DNA of 64,000 nucleotides from Amoebidium appalachense (Eukaryota; Ichthyosporea). The translations under genes and the position numbers were made by a program. This document shows positions 23,421 through 36,068 of this stretch, piece by piece. The notes below the pieces were generated by a model, which had not been told where the DNA came from, ran no database searches, and saw only the letters and a list, made by a program, of their open reading frames with translations. Each line of letters opens with the position of its first letter. Position 1 is the first letter of the stretch. Location of the stretch: contig CAVNZM010000003.1 in the NCBI GenBank assembly GCA_963693365.1, positions 11,160,001-11,224,000 on the forward strand. The letters run 5' to 3'.

Positions 23421-24091
23421 GGTTCACAAATTCAAAAGAGGGGAATGTGAAATAGAAAAGACTACCTAGAAAAACGTGGAGGTCAGAGTCAGACACTTCT
23501 TCCCAAAAAAAAAAAGATACGAACAAAAAAAAGTCGTCACTGAAATAGAGATACGAACAAAAAAAGTCGTCACTGAATTATTTACAAAAAGCAAAGCAAA
23601 CGAAAATTCTATCGCGTGCAAACACACCGTGAACTGAAAAAAACCTCTTACACAAAGCCAAAATAAAGCAAAATTCATTCATGTGCAAACGCGGCTGTGA
23701 ACTGATCAAAAAGGCCATCACCGATGATTTTTAGAAGCAAAATGTTCTTATAAGGGGATCCATTGAGGACTGAGGACCGAGGACCAAGCTTTGCCAAGCC
23801 TTGTAGTGCATGAGATGTAAAATATTGTATCCACTTTGGGTATGAAGCGCTGGCGCTGGGTTTGTCGTATACTCCACTTCGGGGCTTTTGTATGCAGCGC
23901 TTATTTCCCCTCTTTTTGCACACACAGCTTTGCACACACAGCAACTGTCTTTTTATTGTATCCACTTTGGGTATGAAGCTTGGGCGCTGGGTTTGTCGTA
24001 TACTCCACTTCGGGGCTTTTGTATGCAGCGCTTATTTCCCCTCTTTTTGCACACACAGCTCACACACACACGCACACACACACGCACACAC

Positions 24092-24170
<79 letters not shown>

Positions 24171-25388
24171 ATATCCAATAGCATCTCATTCGCGGACTTC
24201 TTGGTGCTCTGATTGTTGGATCCACGTCAGTGATCGGGCACTGGCACTCCAGGCAGCGAATTTCATAATCTGATTGTCCAATGGTCATCTCATTCGCGGA
24301 CTTCTTTGTGCTCTGATTGGTGTATAACAGTTGGATCCACGTCAGTGATAGGGCACTGGCACTCCAGGCAGCGAATTTCATAATCTGATTGGCCATCTCA
24401 TTCGCGGACTTCTCCGTGCTCTGATTGGTGTATAACAGTTGGATCCACGTGATAGGGCACTGGCACTCCAGGCAGCGCATGTCATAATCTGATTGGCCAA
24501 GTGCCCCATCGGCTCTTCAGATGCCGGATTCACAAAACGCTTTCCACACATAATTTTTGTATTAAGAAAGTGTATAATCAATTTATTTTGGTGCTTTTGG
24601 TATTTATTGGTACATATTAGCGATATATATTGCTTCGCGGAAGGGTCCTGGGGAGCAAGGGCGGTAATACTATAATTAGCAGCCGAGTTGATAAGCCAGT
24701 TATCACGGGCGCGAATATTCCCAAATGCACGCGAATCATTCAGTGATTGTTGGATAGGGGCTATCGGGCACTGGTACTAAGGGCAAACGCGTGTCGGCCA
24801 TGGCATGATCTGATTAGCCAATTTGATACGATGTTGCAAATCCTAAAGGCTTTTCGTAGACTGGTTTCAGAAAACGCTTTCCACACAAATTTCTAAGCAA
24901 ATATTTGCATAATAAATATAAATTAATCATTTTGGGTATATTATTTTTATTGCTAAGTTATAACACTTAATTAGCCACAAATTTGGCTACGCAGAGGGGC
25001 AGCCGGGTCGGTGAAACGATCTTACTGATTGGCCAGTTATCACGTACGCGCGCCGAGTATTGCCCAATACACATTCCATTTTGCAATTGGGCAAACAGGA
25101 CAAACTATTGATTGGTCAGCTATCATTTCAATGACATGATTGAAGCGCGCCACTTCAGTTCGTGTCACTTGCACCCCGGCGCTGAAACTGTTTACGTTGC
25201 AAGCAGGCCAGAGTCAAAACAAAGAACGAGAACACAGACCTGTTAGTCTGTGCACGTCGCGCTTTTAGCTGCCTTTTCTTCTTTGAATACAGACACGTAG
25301 AATTTCCTTCACGTTTTTCCCGACACATTTTAAACACACACATTGTAGACTAGACGCGAGCGCAGCAGTGGCACAAGCACACAGGCAG

Positions 25389-25451
<63 letters not shown>

Positions 25452-25545
25452 CCGAGCGCGAGCGCAGCAGTGGCACAAGCACATAGCAAGCGCGCTCGCA
25501 GACGAGAAAAAGCTCACAATCAAACACAAAATACACACAAACAAC
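23421..25545. repeat. Intergenic region with several short direct repeats
   Basis: Contains A-rich repeats upstream of the coiled-coil gene (23500-23700), two ~110-bp direct copies around GTATACTCCACTTCGGGGC (23826-23935 and 23957-24060), a CA array (24060-24170), and three or four ~100-bp copies of a unit with CATCTCATTCGCGGACTTC and ATTGGTGTATAACAG (24181-24500). The rest (24500-25350) is AT-rich with many ATTGG/CCAAT pentamers. A 26-bp direct repeat flanks a CA tract at 25358-25486. No gene is evident. Confidence 0.75.
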
Positions 25546-26848
25546 ATGGCTGCTACCAACGAACAGTTTCTGGCGCTCATCAATGATGCGTTCCAGAGTA
25601 GCATACAAGCAAACCCACCAACATTCATATTCTCGAAACATACTGATCCTACAATCATTTTTACGGGTGAAGAGCTATTCACACGACAGGGTTTTAATCG
25701 TTATCAAAGAAAGAAGACGGCACCAATATTACACGCTGTGAAACCCAACGATTCAGACCATGTTTCGGTCTTCTTGTTTGAACTCAACGACGGGCGTCTG
25801 TATCACAGGAACAAATATCAGTTGCAACAACTCGAAAACAACAAGGGTATCAATACGACTATTGCTTGGATTCTGAAATGGGGTGGCCCTCAATGGAGAG
25901 TTTACGATCTTGGCAGCTATCATGGAAACTCGGATGGTTTGGCGGCGATGCTCAGTCGACTTTCCACTTTCAGTGGCAGCCACGACTTAAGTCACATACC
26001 TGAAGTATCGGGTTCTTTGCCGGGGGAGAAACAAATTTTTTGGATATTCAAAAGGCTCGGATGGGAAGTGTGGTGGGATGGGGCTGCACGCAGCCCTCCA
26101 GACAGACCTGCTGTCAAACTGCCGGCCCCGACGATTAACCACCCGAAAAAGCGGGCAAAAGTGGAGGTCCACAAGAGTGATGATGAAGGAGAGGGGGAAG
26201 AGGGGGTTGGAGAGGGAGAAGGGGGAGAGTGGAGAGGAGAGGGAGAAGGGGAAGAGGGGGTTGGAGAGGGAGAAGGGGGAGAGTGGAGAGGAGAGGGAGA
26301 AGGGGGAGAGTGGAGAGGAGAGGGAGAAGGGGGAGAGTGGAGAGGAGAGGGAGAAGGGGAAGAGGGGGTTGGAGAGGGAGAAGGGGGAGAGTGGAGAGGG
26401 AGAGGGAGAAGGGGAAGAGGGGGTTGGAGAGGGAGAAGGGGGAGAGTGGAGAGGAGAGGGAGAAGGGGGAGAGTGGGTTGGAGAGGGAGAAGGGGGAGAG
26501 CGGAGAGGGAGAGGGAGAAGGGGGAGAGTGGAGAGGAGAGGGAGAAGGGGAAGAGGGGGTTGGAGAGGGAGAAGGGGGAGAGTGGAGAGGGAGAGGGAGA
26601 AGGGGGAGAGTGGGATTTCCAGCCAGGTAACCCCCCCCCCCCCCCACACACACACAACCAACCACCCAATTACCCAACCACCTACACCACCATCACCCAC
26701 ACATTGAAGCCATCACACACCTGCACGCATGCATGCACCTCGGCTTATCCCCCCCCCCCCCCACACACACACACCACGGGAAGGCACCTGCACGCATGCA
26801 TGCACCTAGGCCTATCCCACCCCCCATCCCCCCCCCCCCCCGGCTCCC

Positions 26849-26891
<43 letters not shown>

Positions 26892-27218
26892 ACGGGAAGG
26901 CACCTGCACGCATGCATGACACACACACACACACACACACACACCACGGGAAGGCACCTGCACGCATGCATGACACACACACACACACACACACACCACG
27001 GGAAGGCACCTGCACGCATGCATGACACACACACACACACACACACACCACGGGAAGGCACCTGCACGCATGCATGACACACACACACACACACACACAC
27101 CACGGGAGGCACCTGCACGCATGCATGACACACACACACACACACACACACCACGGAAAGGCACCTGCACGCATGTATGCACTCGGCTAAACCCCCCCCC
27201 CCCCCCTGGCTCCCCCCC

Positions 27219-27251
<33 letters not shown>

Positions 27252-27329
27252 ACGGGAAGGCACCTGCACGCATGCATGACACACACACACACACACACAC
27301 ACCACGGGAAGGCACCTGCACGCATGCAT

Positions 27330-27363
<34 letters not shown>

Positions 27364-27642
27364 ACGGGAAGGCACCTGCACGCATGCATGACACACACAC
27401 ACACACACACACACACCACGGGAGGCACCTGCACGCATGCATGACACACACACACACACACACACACCACGGAAAGGCACCTGCACGCATGTATGCACTC
27501 GGCTAAACCCCCCCCCCCCCCTGGCTCCCCCCCCTACACACACACACACACACACACACACACCACGGGAAGGCACCTGCACGCATGCATGACACACACA
27601 CACACACACACACACCACGGGAAGGCACCTGCACGCATGCAT

Positions 27643-27676
<34 letters not shown>

Positions 27677-27844
27677 ACGGGAAGGCACCTGCACGCATGC
27701 ATGACACACACACACACACACACACACACCACGGGAGGCACCTGCACGCATGCATGACACACACACACACACACACACACCACGGAAAGGCACCTGCACG
27801 CATGTATGCACTCGGCTAAACCCCCCCCCCCCCTGGCTCCCCCC

Positions 27845-27877
<33 letters not shown>

Positions 27878-27903
27878 ACGGGAAGGCACCTGCACGCATG
27901 CAT

Positions 27904-27935
<32 letters not shown>

Positions 27936-27961
27936 ACGGGAAGGCACCTGCACGCATGCAT

Positions 27962-27993
<32 letters not shown>

Positions 27994-28075
27994 ACGGGAA
28001 GGCACCTGCACGCATGCATGACACACACACACACACACACACACACACCACGGGAAGGCACCTGCACGCATGCAT

Positions 28076-28107
<32 letters not shown>

Positions 28108-28133
28108 ACGGGAAGGCACCTGCACGCATGCAT

Positions 28134-28165
<32 letters not shown>

Positions 28166-28191
28166 ACGGGAAGGCACCTGCACGCATGCAT

Positions 28192-28223
<32 letters not shown>

Positions 28224-28249
28224 ACGGGAAGGCACCTGCACGCATGCAT

Positions 28250-28281
<32 letters not shown>

Positions 28282-28363
28282 ACGGGAAGGCACCTGCACG
28301 CATGCATGACACACACACACACACACACACACACACCACGGGAAGGCACCTGCACGCATGCAT

Positions 28364-28395
<32 letters not shown>

Positions 28396-28482
28396 ACGGG
28401 AAGGCACCTGCACGCATGCATGACACACACACACACACACACACACCACGGGAAGGCACCTGCACGCATGTATGCACTCGGC

Positions 28483-28516
<34 letters not shown>

Positions 28517-30957
28517 ACACACACGCACACACACGCACGCACACACAGAGCAAGAAGCGGGAGAGGTGGACAGGGGGCAACAACAAGACACTGAGACTGG
28601 GGAGGTGGCGGGGTTCAACGAGGTACCCGTAGCACATCTCCGCCAAATGCATCTAGAAAAGCTCTCCTTGGAGAAGATAGTTTTGTCAATCGAAAAAGAA
28701 CACGAGTTTCGGGCAGCTGGTGCCGTCAAGTTCGTGCCTCCCGAGCCGGTAGTGCAGGGGCTGAAAAAGGCTGCTCAGGCCACACGAGTGAGAAAATCCT
28801 ACACCCGGATTTGGGTGGAGGCTACCACCATCAGGGATGTCTTCCTCGTTTATAGGGAGGACATCATAGGGCAAATTCCAGAGGTGCGTATTTGCAACCA
28901 CTAGGATGTGGTTACCATGAACAGGGGCTAACACGATTGGGCAGGGGGATCCGGTGGGGGAGGAGGAGTTTTGGAGGTTGTTGGACTCCCTATCGGATGG
29001 TGAAAAATCAATGTTCCTTTACGGAACAGATCTGAAGCCTCTTAAAAACACCCATACACCCAGTGAGGTACGTATGTGTGCGGCGAAGATTTGTATGTTG
29101 TGTGTGTTTTTGCGGAGAGTGATGTTGTGCATGTGTGCGTGCGTGTGTTTGTGCGGAGAGTGTATGTTGTGCATGTGTGCGTGCGTGTGTTTGTGCAGAG
29201 AGTGTATGTTGTGCATGCGTGCGTGCGTGTGTTTGTGCGGAGAGTGTATGTTGTGCATGTGTGCGTGCGTGTGTTTGTGCAGAGAGTGTATGTTGTGCAT
29301 GCGTGCGTGCGTGTGTTTGTGCGGAGAGTGTATGTTGCGTAGGCATGTGTGCGTGTGTGTAGGGATGCGTGCGTGCGTGTGTTTGTGCGGAGAGTGTATG
29401 TTGTGTAGGGATGCGTGCGTGCGTGTGTTTGTGCGGAGAGTGTATGTTGTGTAGGGATGCGTGCGTGCGTGTGTTTGTGCGGAGAGTGGATGTTGTGTAG
29501 GGATGCGTGCGTGCGTGTGTTTGTGCGGAGAGTGTATGTTGTGTAGGGATGCGTGCGTGCGTGTGTTTGTGCGGAGAGTGTATGTTGTGTAGGGATGCGT
29601 GCGTGCGTGTGTTTGTGCGGAGAGTGGATGTTGTGTAGGGATGCGTGCGTGCGTGTGTTTGTGCGGAGAGTGTATGTTGTGTAGGGATGCGTGCGTGCGT
29701 GTGTTTGTGCGGAGAGTGTATGTTGTGTAGGGATGCGTGCGTGCGTGTGTTTGTGCGGAGAGTGTATGTTGTGTAGGGATGCGTGCGTGCGTGGGGTGTA
29801 TGTTGTGTAGGCATGCGTGCGTGCGTGGGTGTGCAGCGGAGAGTGTATGTTGTGTTGATGCACTGTGGTGGGTATATGTAGGCATGCTGTGTGTTGTTGA
29901 ATGGTGAACATGAAGGCACTAACAGGAGGGACAGGTGGTGAACAAAGAAATCGACTACATGTTCAGCTTGGAGACGCTTGACTCAATAGTATCAAGAGAA
30001 TTCAAAGATCGTGTGGGCATCTCAACACCGATGCTCTATAAGTATGCCCCCCCCCCCCCCCAAAAAAAAAAAAAAACAAATAATTAAACAAAGGAAAAAG
30101 GCAGGCTTGCAGAACGCCCCTTATGTTCACAGAACCATCCTGGGTGTGTGTATGGGTCGGTCTTTTCGGAATGTATTGGGCCACATCTAGTCGGAAGTAA
30201 TTACTGTTTTAGCCCCAACTAATCCCATGCCTCTTTGCAGTGTCACGACTGGGGGTCCGATTGTGCTCCACACAGAAGACCTTCTACTTGGGAGTGTCAA
30301 CATCATGGTCCGTGGGCCAGGAGAGAAAATCTGGTTCGTGATCAGTGCAGAGTACGAGGAACAGGTTACGTCTATCCTCGAGGATATCCACGAGAGACTT
30401 GAGCTTTCGGGGGCCGGTATCTGTAAGAAAGTCACACAGCATAAGGTAGGCCCCCCACCAAAAAAAAAAAAAAAAAAAACAATAAAAAAAAAAACAATAA
30501 AAAAAAAACGACCACACACACACAGTAACAGAGGACGAACAAGAAGAGGGAGAGAGGGAGTGGTAGATACAGACGTGAAGAACAAGTGGTAGACACAGAC
30601 GTGAAGAACAAGTGGTAGACACAGACGTGAAGAACAAGAACCAAAAAAGCACTTACAAAAACGACCACCCGGGTTTTCATATGACTAACATTTGGGTGGG
30701 GCAGTCTGTGTTCATCCACCCCCGTTATTTGATGAAGAAGGGCATCCCCGTGCAGCGCACGGTTCAGCACGCCGGTGAGGTCATCTGCACCTTGCCTGGA
30801 GCATACCACTTTGGGTATGCTGCTGGTAGCAGCTTGGCCGAGGCGGTAAATTTTGCCACGGTCAACTGGCTTGTGGTCGCTGGCAAGAAGCCCCCCCCGG
30901 CATGCACGTGTGGCTACACTGACAGGGAACTCGTTTTCGAGGTACCCCCCCCCCCCC

Positions 30958-30998
<41 letters not shown>

Positions 30999-31043
30999 AA
31001 ACCAAAAAAAACAAACCAAAAAAAACAACAAACAAAAAAACAC

Positions 31044-31095
<52 letters not shown>

Positions 31096-31437
31096 ATGCC
31101 CTAGCATTCACAATTACATGTAGGGGTTCGTAAAAACGGTTTTTTGAGTCCTTGCAGAGTTTTTCTTGACCTGGTCCACACGTAGGAGTTCGTTTCCTGT
31201 GGGTGTGTGCCATGGTGGTGTATTGGTGGGTGCGTGGGTGTGTTTGAGGTAATGGCATACAGTGATGTCTGAGCCTTGCATAAACAAATCACCTGGCTGG
31301 ACTACTACTTACACCCAACTATCAACCCACAGGTGTCCCATGCACAGTGGAAAAAGCTGAGAGAGAAGTACAAGGCTGACATCGAGCAGTTCGAGGAGGA
31401 GCTTGAGCAGTTCGAGGAGGAGCTTTTGAGTGGGTAG
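25546..31437 (+). CDS. JmjC-domain histone-demethylase-like protein, seven exons
   Basis: Reconstructed exons: 25546-26626, 28549-28883, 28945-29067, 29935-30041, 30241-30445, about 30639-30941 (30633 is an alternative start), 31333-31437. All joins keep phase and give about 752 aa. Exon 1 encodes an unrecognised N-terminal region and a Gly/Glu/Arg low-complexity tract from about residue 212. Exon 2 carries a JmjN-like stretch (GAVKFVPPEPV). Exon 3 has EEFWRLLDSL and YGTDL, as in KDM4/KDM5-type proteins. Exons 4-6 form the JmjC core: GISTPMLY, the Fe(II) ligands in LHTED, Lys in EKIWFV, Asn in GSVN, and the distal His in PGAYHFGY followed by EAVNFATVNWL. The expected iron and 2-oxoglutarate residues are present, so activity on methyl-lysine is plausible. 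The introns resemble those of the host genes. Confidence 0.8.
26632..28520. repeat. Higher-order minisatellite in JmjC intron 1
   Basis: About 25 copies of a 55-65-bp unit containing CACGGGAAGGCACCTGCACG plus ATGCATGAC and a CA tract. Copies are grouped into larger blocks of about 310 bp that begin with ACTCGGCTAAACCCC and a poly-C run. The repeat-encoded ORFs of both strands are not genes. Confidence 0.9.
29090..29870. repeat. Minisatellite (~46-bp unit) in JmjC intron 3
   Basis: About 16 copies of a unit with GTGCGGAGAGTGTATGTTGT and GCGTGCGTGCGTGTGTTT. It fills the intron between 29068 and 29934. The long Thr/His ORFs on the minus strand are shadows. Confidence 0.9.
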
Positions 31438-31690
31438 ACCACACATGGTTTGTGGTGGGTGCGGTGGGGGAAACGTAGTTGTGGTGGTGGCGGCGGGTAG
31501 GCCCCACATTCACATCTTACTTAGGGTTTGTGGTGGGTGCGGTGGGGGAAACGTAGTTGTGGTGGTGGCGGCGGGTAGGCCCCACATTCACATCTTACTT
31601 AGGGTTTGTGGTGGGTGCGGTGGGGGAAACGTAGTTGTGGTGGTGGCGGCGGGTAGGCCCCACATTCACATCTTACTTAGGGTTTGTGAT
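31437..31690. repeat. Three ~77-bp tandem repeats after the JmjC stop codon
   Basis: Units contain GTGGTGGGTGCGGTGGGGGA and CATCTTACTTAGGGTTTG. The array starts directly behind the stop codon and may lie in the 3' UTR. Confidence 0.85.
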
Positions 31691-31932
31691 GGGTGTGGTG
31701 GAGGAAAGACGTGGTACAAAGTTTTCATACCAAGTTTTCTGTAATGTTTATTCGAATGTGATCTGCTTCAATCTTATCCAAATTTTCATGTATATTGTAT
31801 TTGCCCGGTAACAGTACCAAGTTTCCGTAATGACTATTGAATGTATTTGCCCGTGGTAGCGGGAGAGACTCCATTTAATATACCCCAAGTCTCCTTTTCA
31901 ATCTGTGTACGAGCACACTGGCACGTACATTG

Positions 31933-32230
<298 letters not shown>

Positions 32231-32434
32231 TGATACACATGCTACCAAGTTTTCATTGAACGGTGTAGGGGAGGGGGGAGGGGGGGGGGGAGATAGACTC
32301 CAGCTCATCAAAATTAAACATCCCAACAGATTCTCTCGTCATTTACATTTTCCATGTTTGTGGAGATTCTCTCGTCATTTACATTTTCCATGTTTGTGGT
32401 GTGAGTCCATTCATCCTTTGGCTTGTGTAGGTCT

Positions 32435-32695
32435 CTATGCATCCTCAGGCTCCATCATCTTCTGCAGTACAATTGCTGTCTGTCGTTGATTCTTGGGCAC
32501 CCACTTCTTGAATCCACACTTCTCCGCCAACTCATCGGGCAGATCTATATAGCCCTTTTCCGCAAGCTCTTGTGCATATACTCGTTGCTCCATCTGCGTC
32601 CGCCGGGTGGTGGCCTCGGTCGGCACAATAGTTGCCTGCACCACGGGTGCCTTGCCGGGCTCCTCCTTCAGCTTGTACTCCCATCGGTACGCCAT
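32435..32695 (-). CDS. Small unknown protein
   Basis: 86 aa, ATG at 32695. Charged and globular-looking, with an ELAEKGYIDLPDELAEKCGF stretch and no Cys or membrane motif. The ATG lies 37 bp downstream of the stop of the next gene on the same strand (32732-33124), so the two are closely spaced. No family recognised. Confidence 0.5.
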   Translation of the reverse strand: MAYRWEYKLKEEPGKAPVVQATIVPTEATTRRTQMEQRVYAQELAEKGYIDLPDELAEKCGFKKWVPKNQRQTAIVLQKMMEPEDA

Positions 32696-32731
32696 ACTCT
32701 ATGCCACAAAAATCTCTGCTCACCCAACCCT

Positions 32732-33124
32732 TCAAGTGCGCTCCTTGATCACCACCGCAGGCGCATGCGCACACGTGGGGCACGCCGGGCACTTTTGCTC
32801 GGGCGGGCAGCGCGTGCATGCGGGGCACTGTGCGCACCGGGTGGGGCTGGCACCGCACACGTGGCAGCGGGGGCAGTGCGCACACTTGCGGCGGGGAACG
32901 CAGCTGCCGCAGCTGGCACACATTGGGCACGCACGCTGGCACTTGAGCACTGCCAGGCGCCGCCGCACACGTGGGCTGAACGTGTCCCAGAGCACGTAGA
33001 GGATCAGGCCGGCCAGGATGGCCAGTAGGATGGGGGAGGGCCCGGGGGTGCTGCGCGGGCTTGTGCGGATCGGGGGAGGGGGTGCGAATGGGCTGGGTGG
33101 GGGAAGGGGTGCGCCAGCGTCCAT
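32732..33124 (-). CDS. Single-span membrane protein with Cys-rich CxxC domain
   Basis: 130 aa, ATG at 33124. A Pro-rich N terminus is followed by one transmembrane segment (about residues 32-46, ILLAILAGLILYVLWDT), a basic RVRRR stop-transfer patch, and about 65 residues with around 18 Cys, mostly in CxxC pairs (for example CPMCASC and CPACPTC). This suggests several zinc ribbons or disulfides. The gene is GC-rich and intronless. Function unknown; possibly a membrane-associated zinc-binding protein. Confidence 0.55.
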   Translation of the reverse strand: MDAGAPLPPPSPFAPPPPIRTSPRSTPGPSPILLAILAGLILYVLWDTFSPRVRRRLAVLKCQRACPMCASCGSCVPRRKCAHCPRCHVCGASPTRCAQCPACTRCPPEQKCPACPTCAHAPAVVIKERT

Positions 33125-33179
33125 GTTACCCGGTGCACGATATAATGTGGGGTTGGGGTTGTGCGGGTAGATGGGAGGA

Positions 33180-33632
33180 GGGTTTTTGGGGGGGGGGGGG
33201 GGGGGGGGCGCTCATGAGCAAGGGTATGGTGATAGCGATCATGTCATTGACCCTACTCGCCAACAACACAGGTGCAAGCGCACGGTGATAGCGCTCATGA
33301 CCCTACTCTCCAACAACACAGGTGCAAGCGCACGGTGATAGCGCTCATGACCCTACTCTCAAACAACACAGGTGCAAGCGCACGGTGATACGCAGCCACC
33401 GTGTGCATGTGTGTGTGTGTGTGTGTGTGTGAGGGGGGGGGGGGGTTCAATGCGTGCGCTTGCACATGTGTTGTTTGAGAGTAGGGTCATGAGCGCTATC
33501 ACCGGGCGCTTCCACATGTGTTGTTTGAGAGCAGGGTTGTGAGCGCTATCACCGGGCGCTTCCACATGTGTTGTTTGAGAGAAGGGGCATGAGCGCTATT
33601 ACCGGGCGCTTTGTGTTTGTGCGTGTGTGGGG

Positions 33633-33670
<38 letters not shown>

Positions 33671-33827
33671 ATGCGTGTGCTTGCACCTGTTATGTTTGAG
33701 AGTAGGCGCAAGAGCGCTATCACCGGGCGCTTCCACATGTGTTGTGTGAGAGAAGAGGCATGAGCGCTATCACCGGGCGCTTTGTGTTTGTGCGTGTGTG
33801 GGGGGGGGGGGGGGGGGGGGGGGGGGT

Positions 33828-33860
<33 letters not shown>

Positions 33861-34017
33861 GGGGGGGGGGGGGGGGGGGTGGGGGGCAATGCGTGTGGTT
33901 GCACCTGTTATGTTTGAGTGTAGGCTCATGAGCGCTATCACCGGGCGCTTCCACATGTGTTGTGTGAGAGAAGGGGCATGAGCGCTATCACCGGGCGCTT
34001 TGTGTTTGTACGTGTGT

Positions 34018-34092
<75 letters not shown>

Positions 34093-34330
34093 GGGGGCAA
34101 TGCGTGTGGTTGCACCTGTTATGTTTGAGTGTAGGCTCATGAGCGCTATCACCGGGCGCTTCCACATGTGTTGTGTGAGAGAAGGGGCATGAGCGCTATC
34201 ACCGGGCGCTTTGTGTTTGTGCGTGTGTAGGGGGGGGGTGGGTGGGGGGGGGGGGGGGGGGGGGGGCCCAATGCTTGCGCATGTTGGAGAGATGGGTCAT
34301 CAGCGCTATCACCGGGCGCTTTGTGTGTGT

Positions 34331-34376
<46 letters not shown>

Positions 34377-34473
34377 ATGCTTGCGCTTGCACCTGTGTTG
34401 TTTGAGAGTAGGGTCATGAGCGCATGTTGGAGAGATGGGTCATCAGCGCTATCACCGGGCGCTTTGTGTGTGT

Positions 34474-34504
<31 letters not shown>

Positions 34505-34612
34505 GGGGGGGGGGGCAATGCTTGCGCTTGCACCTGTGTTGTTTGAGAGTAGGGTCATGAGCGCATGTTGGAGAGATGGGTCATCAGCGCTATCACCGGG
34601 CGCTTTGTGTGT

Positions 34613-34643
<31 letters not shown>

Positions 34644-34763
34644 GGGGGGGGGAATGCGTGCGCTTGCACCTGTGTTGTTTGAGAGTAGGGTCGTGAGCGC
34701 AATCACCGTGCGCTTGCACATGTGTTGTTGGAGAGATGGGTCATCAGCGCTATCACCGGGCGC

Positions 34764-34817
<54 letters not shown>

Positions 34818-34890
34818 GATATGCGTGCGCTTGCACCTGTGTTGTTTGAGAGTAGGGTCATGAGCGCTATTACCGTGTGCGCTAGCTTCG
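33180..34890. repeat. Minisatellite array that switches orientation, with poly-G tracts
   Basis: Units of about 50 bp (GTGATAGCGCTCATGACC plus an AACAACACAGGTGCAAGC part) run in one orientation at 33230-33390. From about 33450 to 34880 the reverse complement is repeated about a dozen times, interleaved with poly-G runs of up to about 70 nt and TG tracts. No gene is seen. Confidence 0.85.
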
Positions 34891-34975
34891 TTGAATATTC
34901 ACTACTTCGCGCTAGCTTTGACCGTTTATTGGCCAACTCTGCGCTGCTTTGACTTTTTGCCCATGGCTTCTTTAT

Positions 34976-35150
34976 TTATTTTTCGTCTTTTACGTCTTTG
35001 CCCGCGTCGTCCCCCCAAATCAGCTGCAACGTGTCCTCTTCGGTTGTAAGCGTGATGTTGAGCGACGTGATGGTTTGCACGGCAATCCTGTACACGTCTG
35101 CCGGCGCATAGTCGAACAGGTGGATCCGCGGTTGGCGGTCGGGGTAGTAG
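34976..35150 (-). CDS. C-terminal 58 codons of an unknown protein, cut by the assembly gap
   Basis: The minus-strand frame enters from the N gap and ends at TAA (34976-34978). The residues look like coding sequence (RIHLFDYAPADVYRIAV, then LTTEEDTLQLIWGDD) and the tail is charged. AATAAA overlaps the stop region. The rest lies in the 500-N gap or is missing. Confidence 0.5.
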
Positions 35151-35650
35151 NNNNNNNNNNNNNNNNNNNNNNNNNNNNNNNNNNNNNNNNNNNNNNNNNN
35201 NNNNNNNNNNNNNNNNNNNNNNNNNNNNNNNNNNNNNNNNNNNNNNNNNNNNNNNNNNNNNNNNNNNNNNNNNNNNNNNNNNNNNNNNNNNNNNNNNNNN
35301 NNNNNNNNNNNNNNNNNNNNNNNNNNNNNNNNNNNNNNNNNNNNNNNNNNNNNNNNNNNNNNNNNNNNNNNNNNNNNNNNNNNNNNNNNNNNNNNNNNNN
35401 NNNNNNNNNNNNNNNNNNNNNNNNNNNNNNNNNNNNNNNNNNNNNNNNNNNNNNNNNNNNNNNNNNNNNNNNNNNNNNNNNNNNNNNNNNNNNNNNNNNN
35501 NNNNNNNNNNNNNNNNNNNNNNNNNNNNNNNNNNNNNNNNNNNNNNNNNNNNNNNNNNNNNNNNNNNNNNNNNNNNNNNNNNNNNNNNNNNNNNNNNNNN
35601 NNNNNNNNNNNNNNNNNNNNNNNNNNNNNNNNNNNNNNNNNNNNNNNNNN
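35151..35650. other. Assembly gap of exactly 500 N
   Basis: A run of 500 N, typical of a fixed-size scaffold join, so the real distance and even the order or orientation of the two sides are not guaranteed. Confidence 0.98.
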
Positions 35651-36068
35651 TCGGGTGCGCTTTGCGCTTCCCGCAGGCTGCAGTCATCAGTACCTTGCAC
35701 CGTTCAAGATCGAAGAGGCTCTCAAGCGTCTGTTCGAAAGGACACGCACCGAACTCCAAGGCTGCAATGACGTTCTCGGTGCCATACAGGTCGCCGCCCG
35801 TTTCCTCGGGGAGTTCCTCTACATCCACCCGTTCAGCAACGGCAACGGGCGCGTCGCCCGTCTGTTGGTCAGCGTGCTGCTCTCGCCCTATATTGCCGTT
35901 CCCCTCTCGTTGTACACAGACCGCAGCTCCCGCGAGCGCTACCACTCGCTGCTGCTGGCCGCGCAGAGCCAGCCGCCGCCCCACGACTACTCCGAGCTGG
36001 CGGCCTTCGTGCTGGACTGCGCAAGGGCAAACCTGGTCTCGGTGTGCAACGCCCTGGATTTGGAATGA
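35651..36068 (+). CDS. Fic-domain protein, C-terminal part (5' end in gap)
   Basis: 139 codons are visible. The Fic active-site motif HPFSNGNGRVAR lies about 60 residues into the visible part, preceded by a helical region (AARFLGEFLYI). Fic proteins usually transfer AMP or another nucleotide onto target proteins using the motif His. The position that is normally Asp or Glu (HPFx[D/E]GN) is Asn here, which may weaken metal binding. A possible inhibitory helix would lie in the missing part. The stop overlaps the start of the phospholipase gene (ATGA), a compact arrangement seen in viruses and bacteria. Confidence 0.8.
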
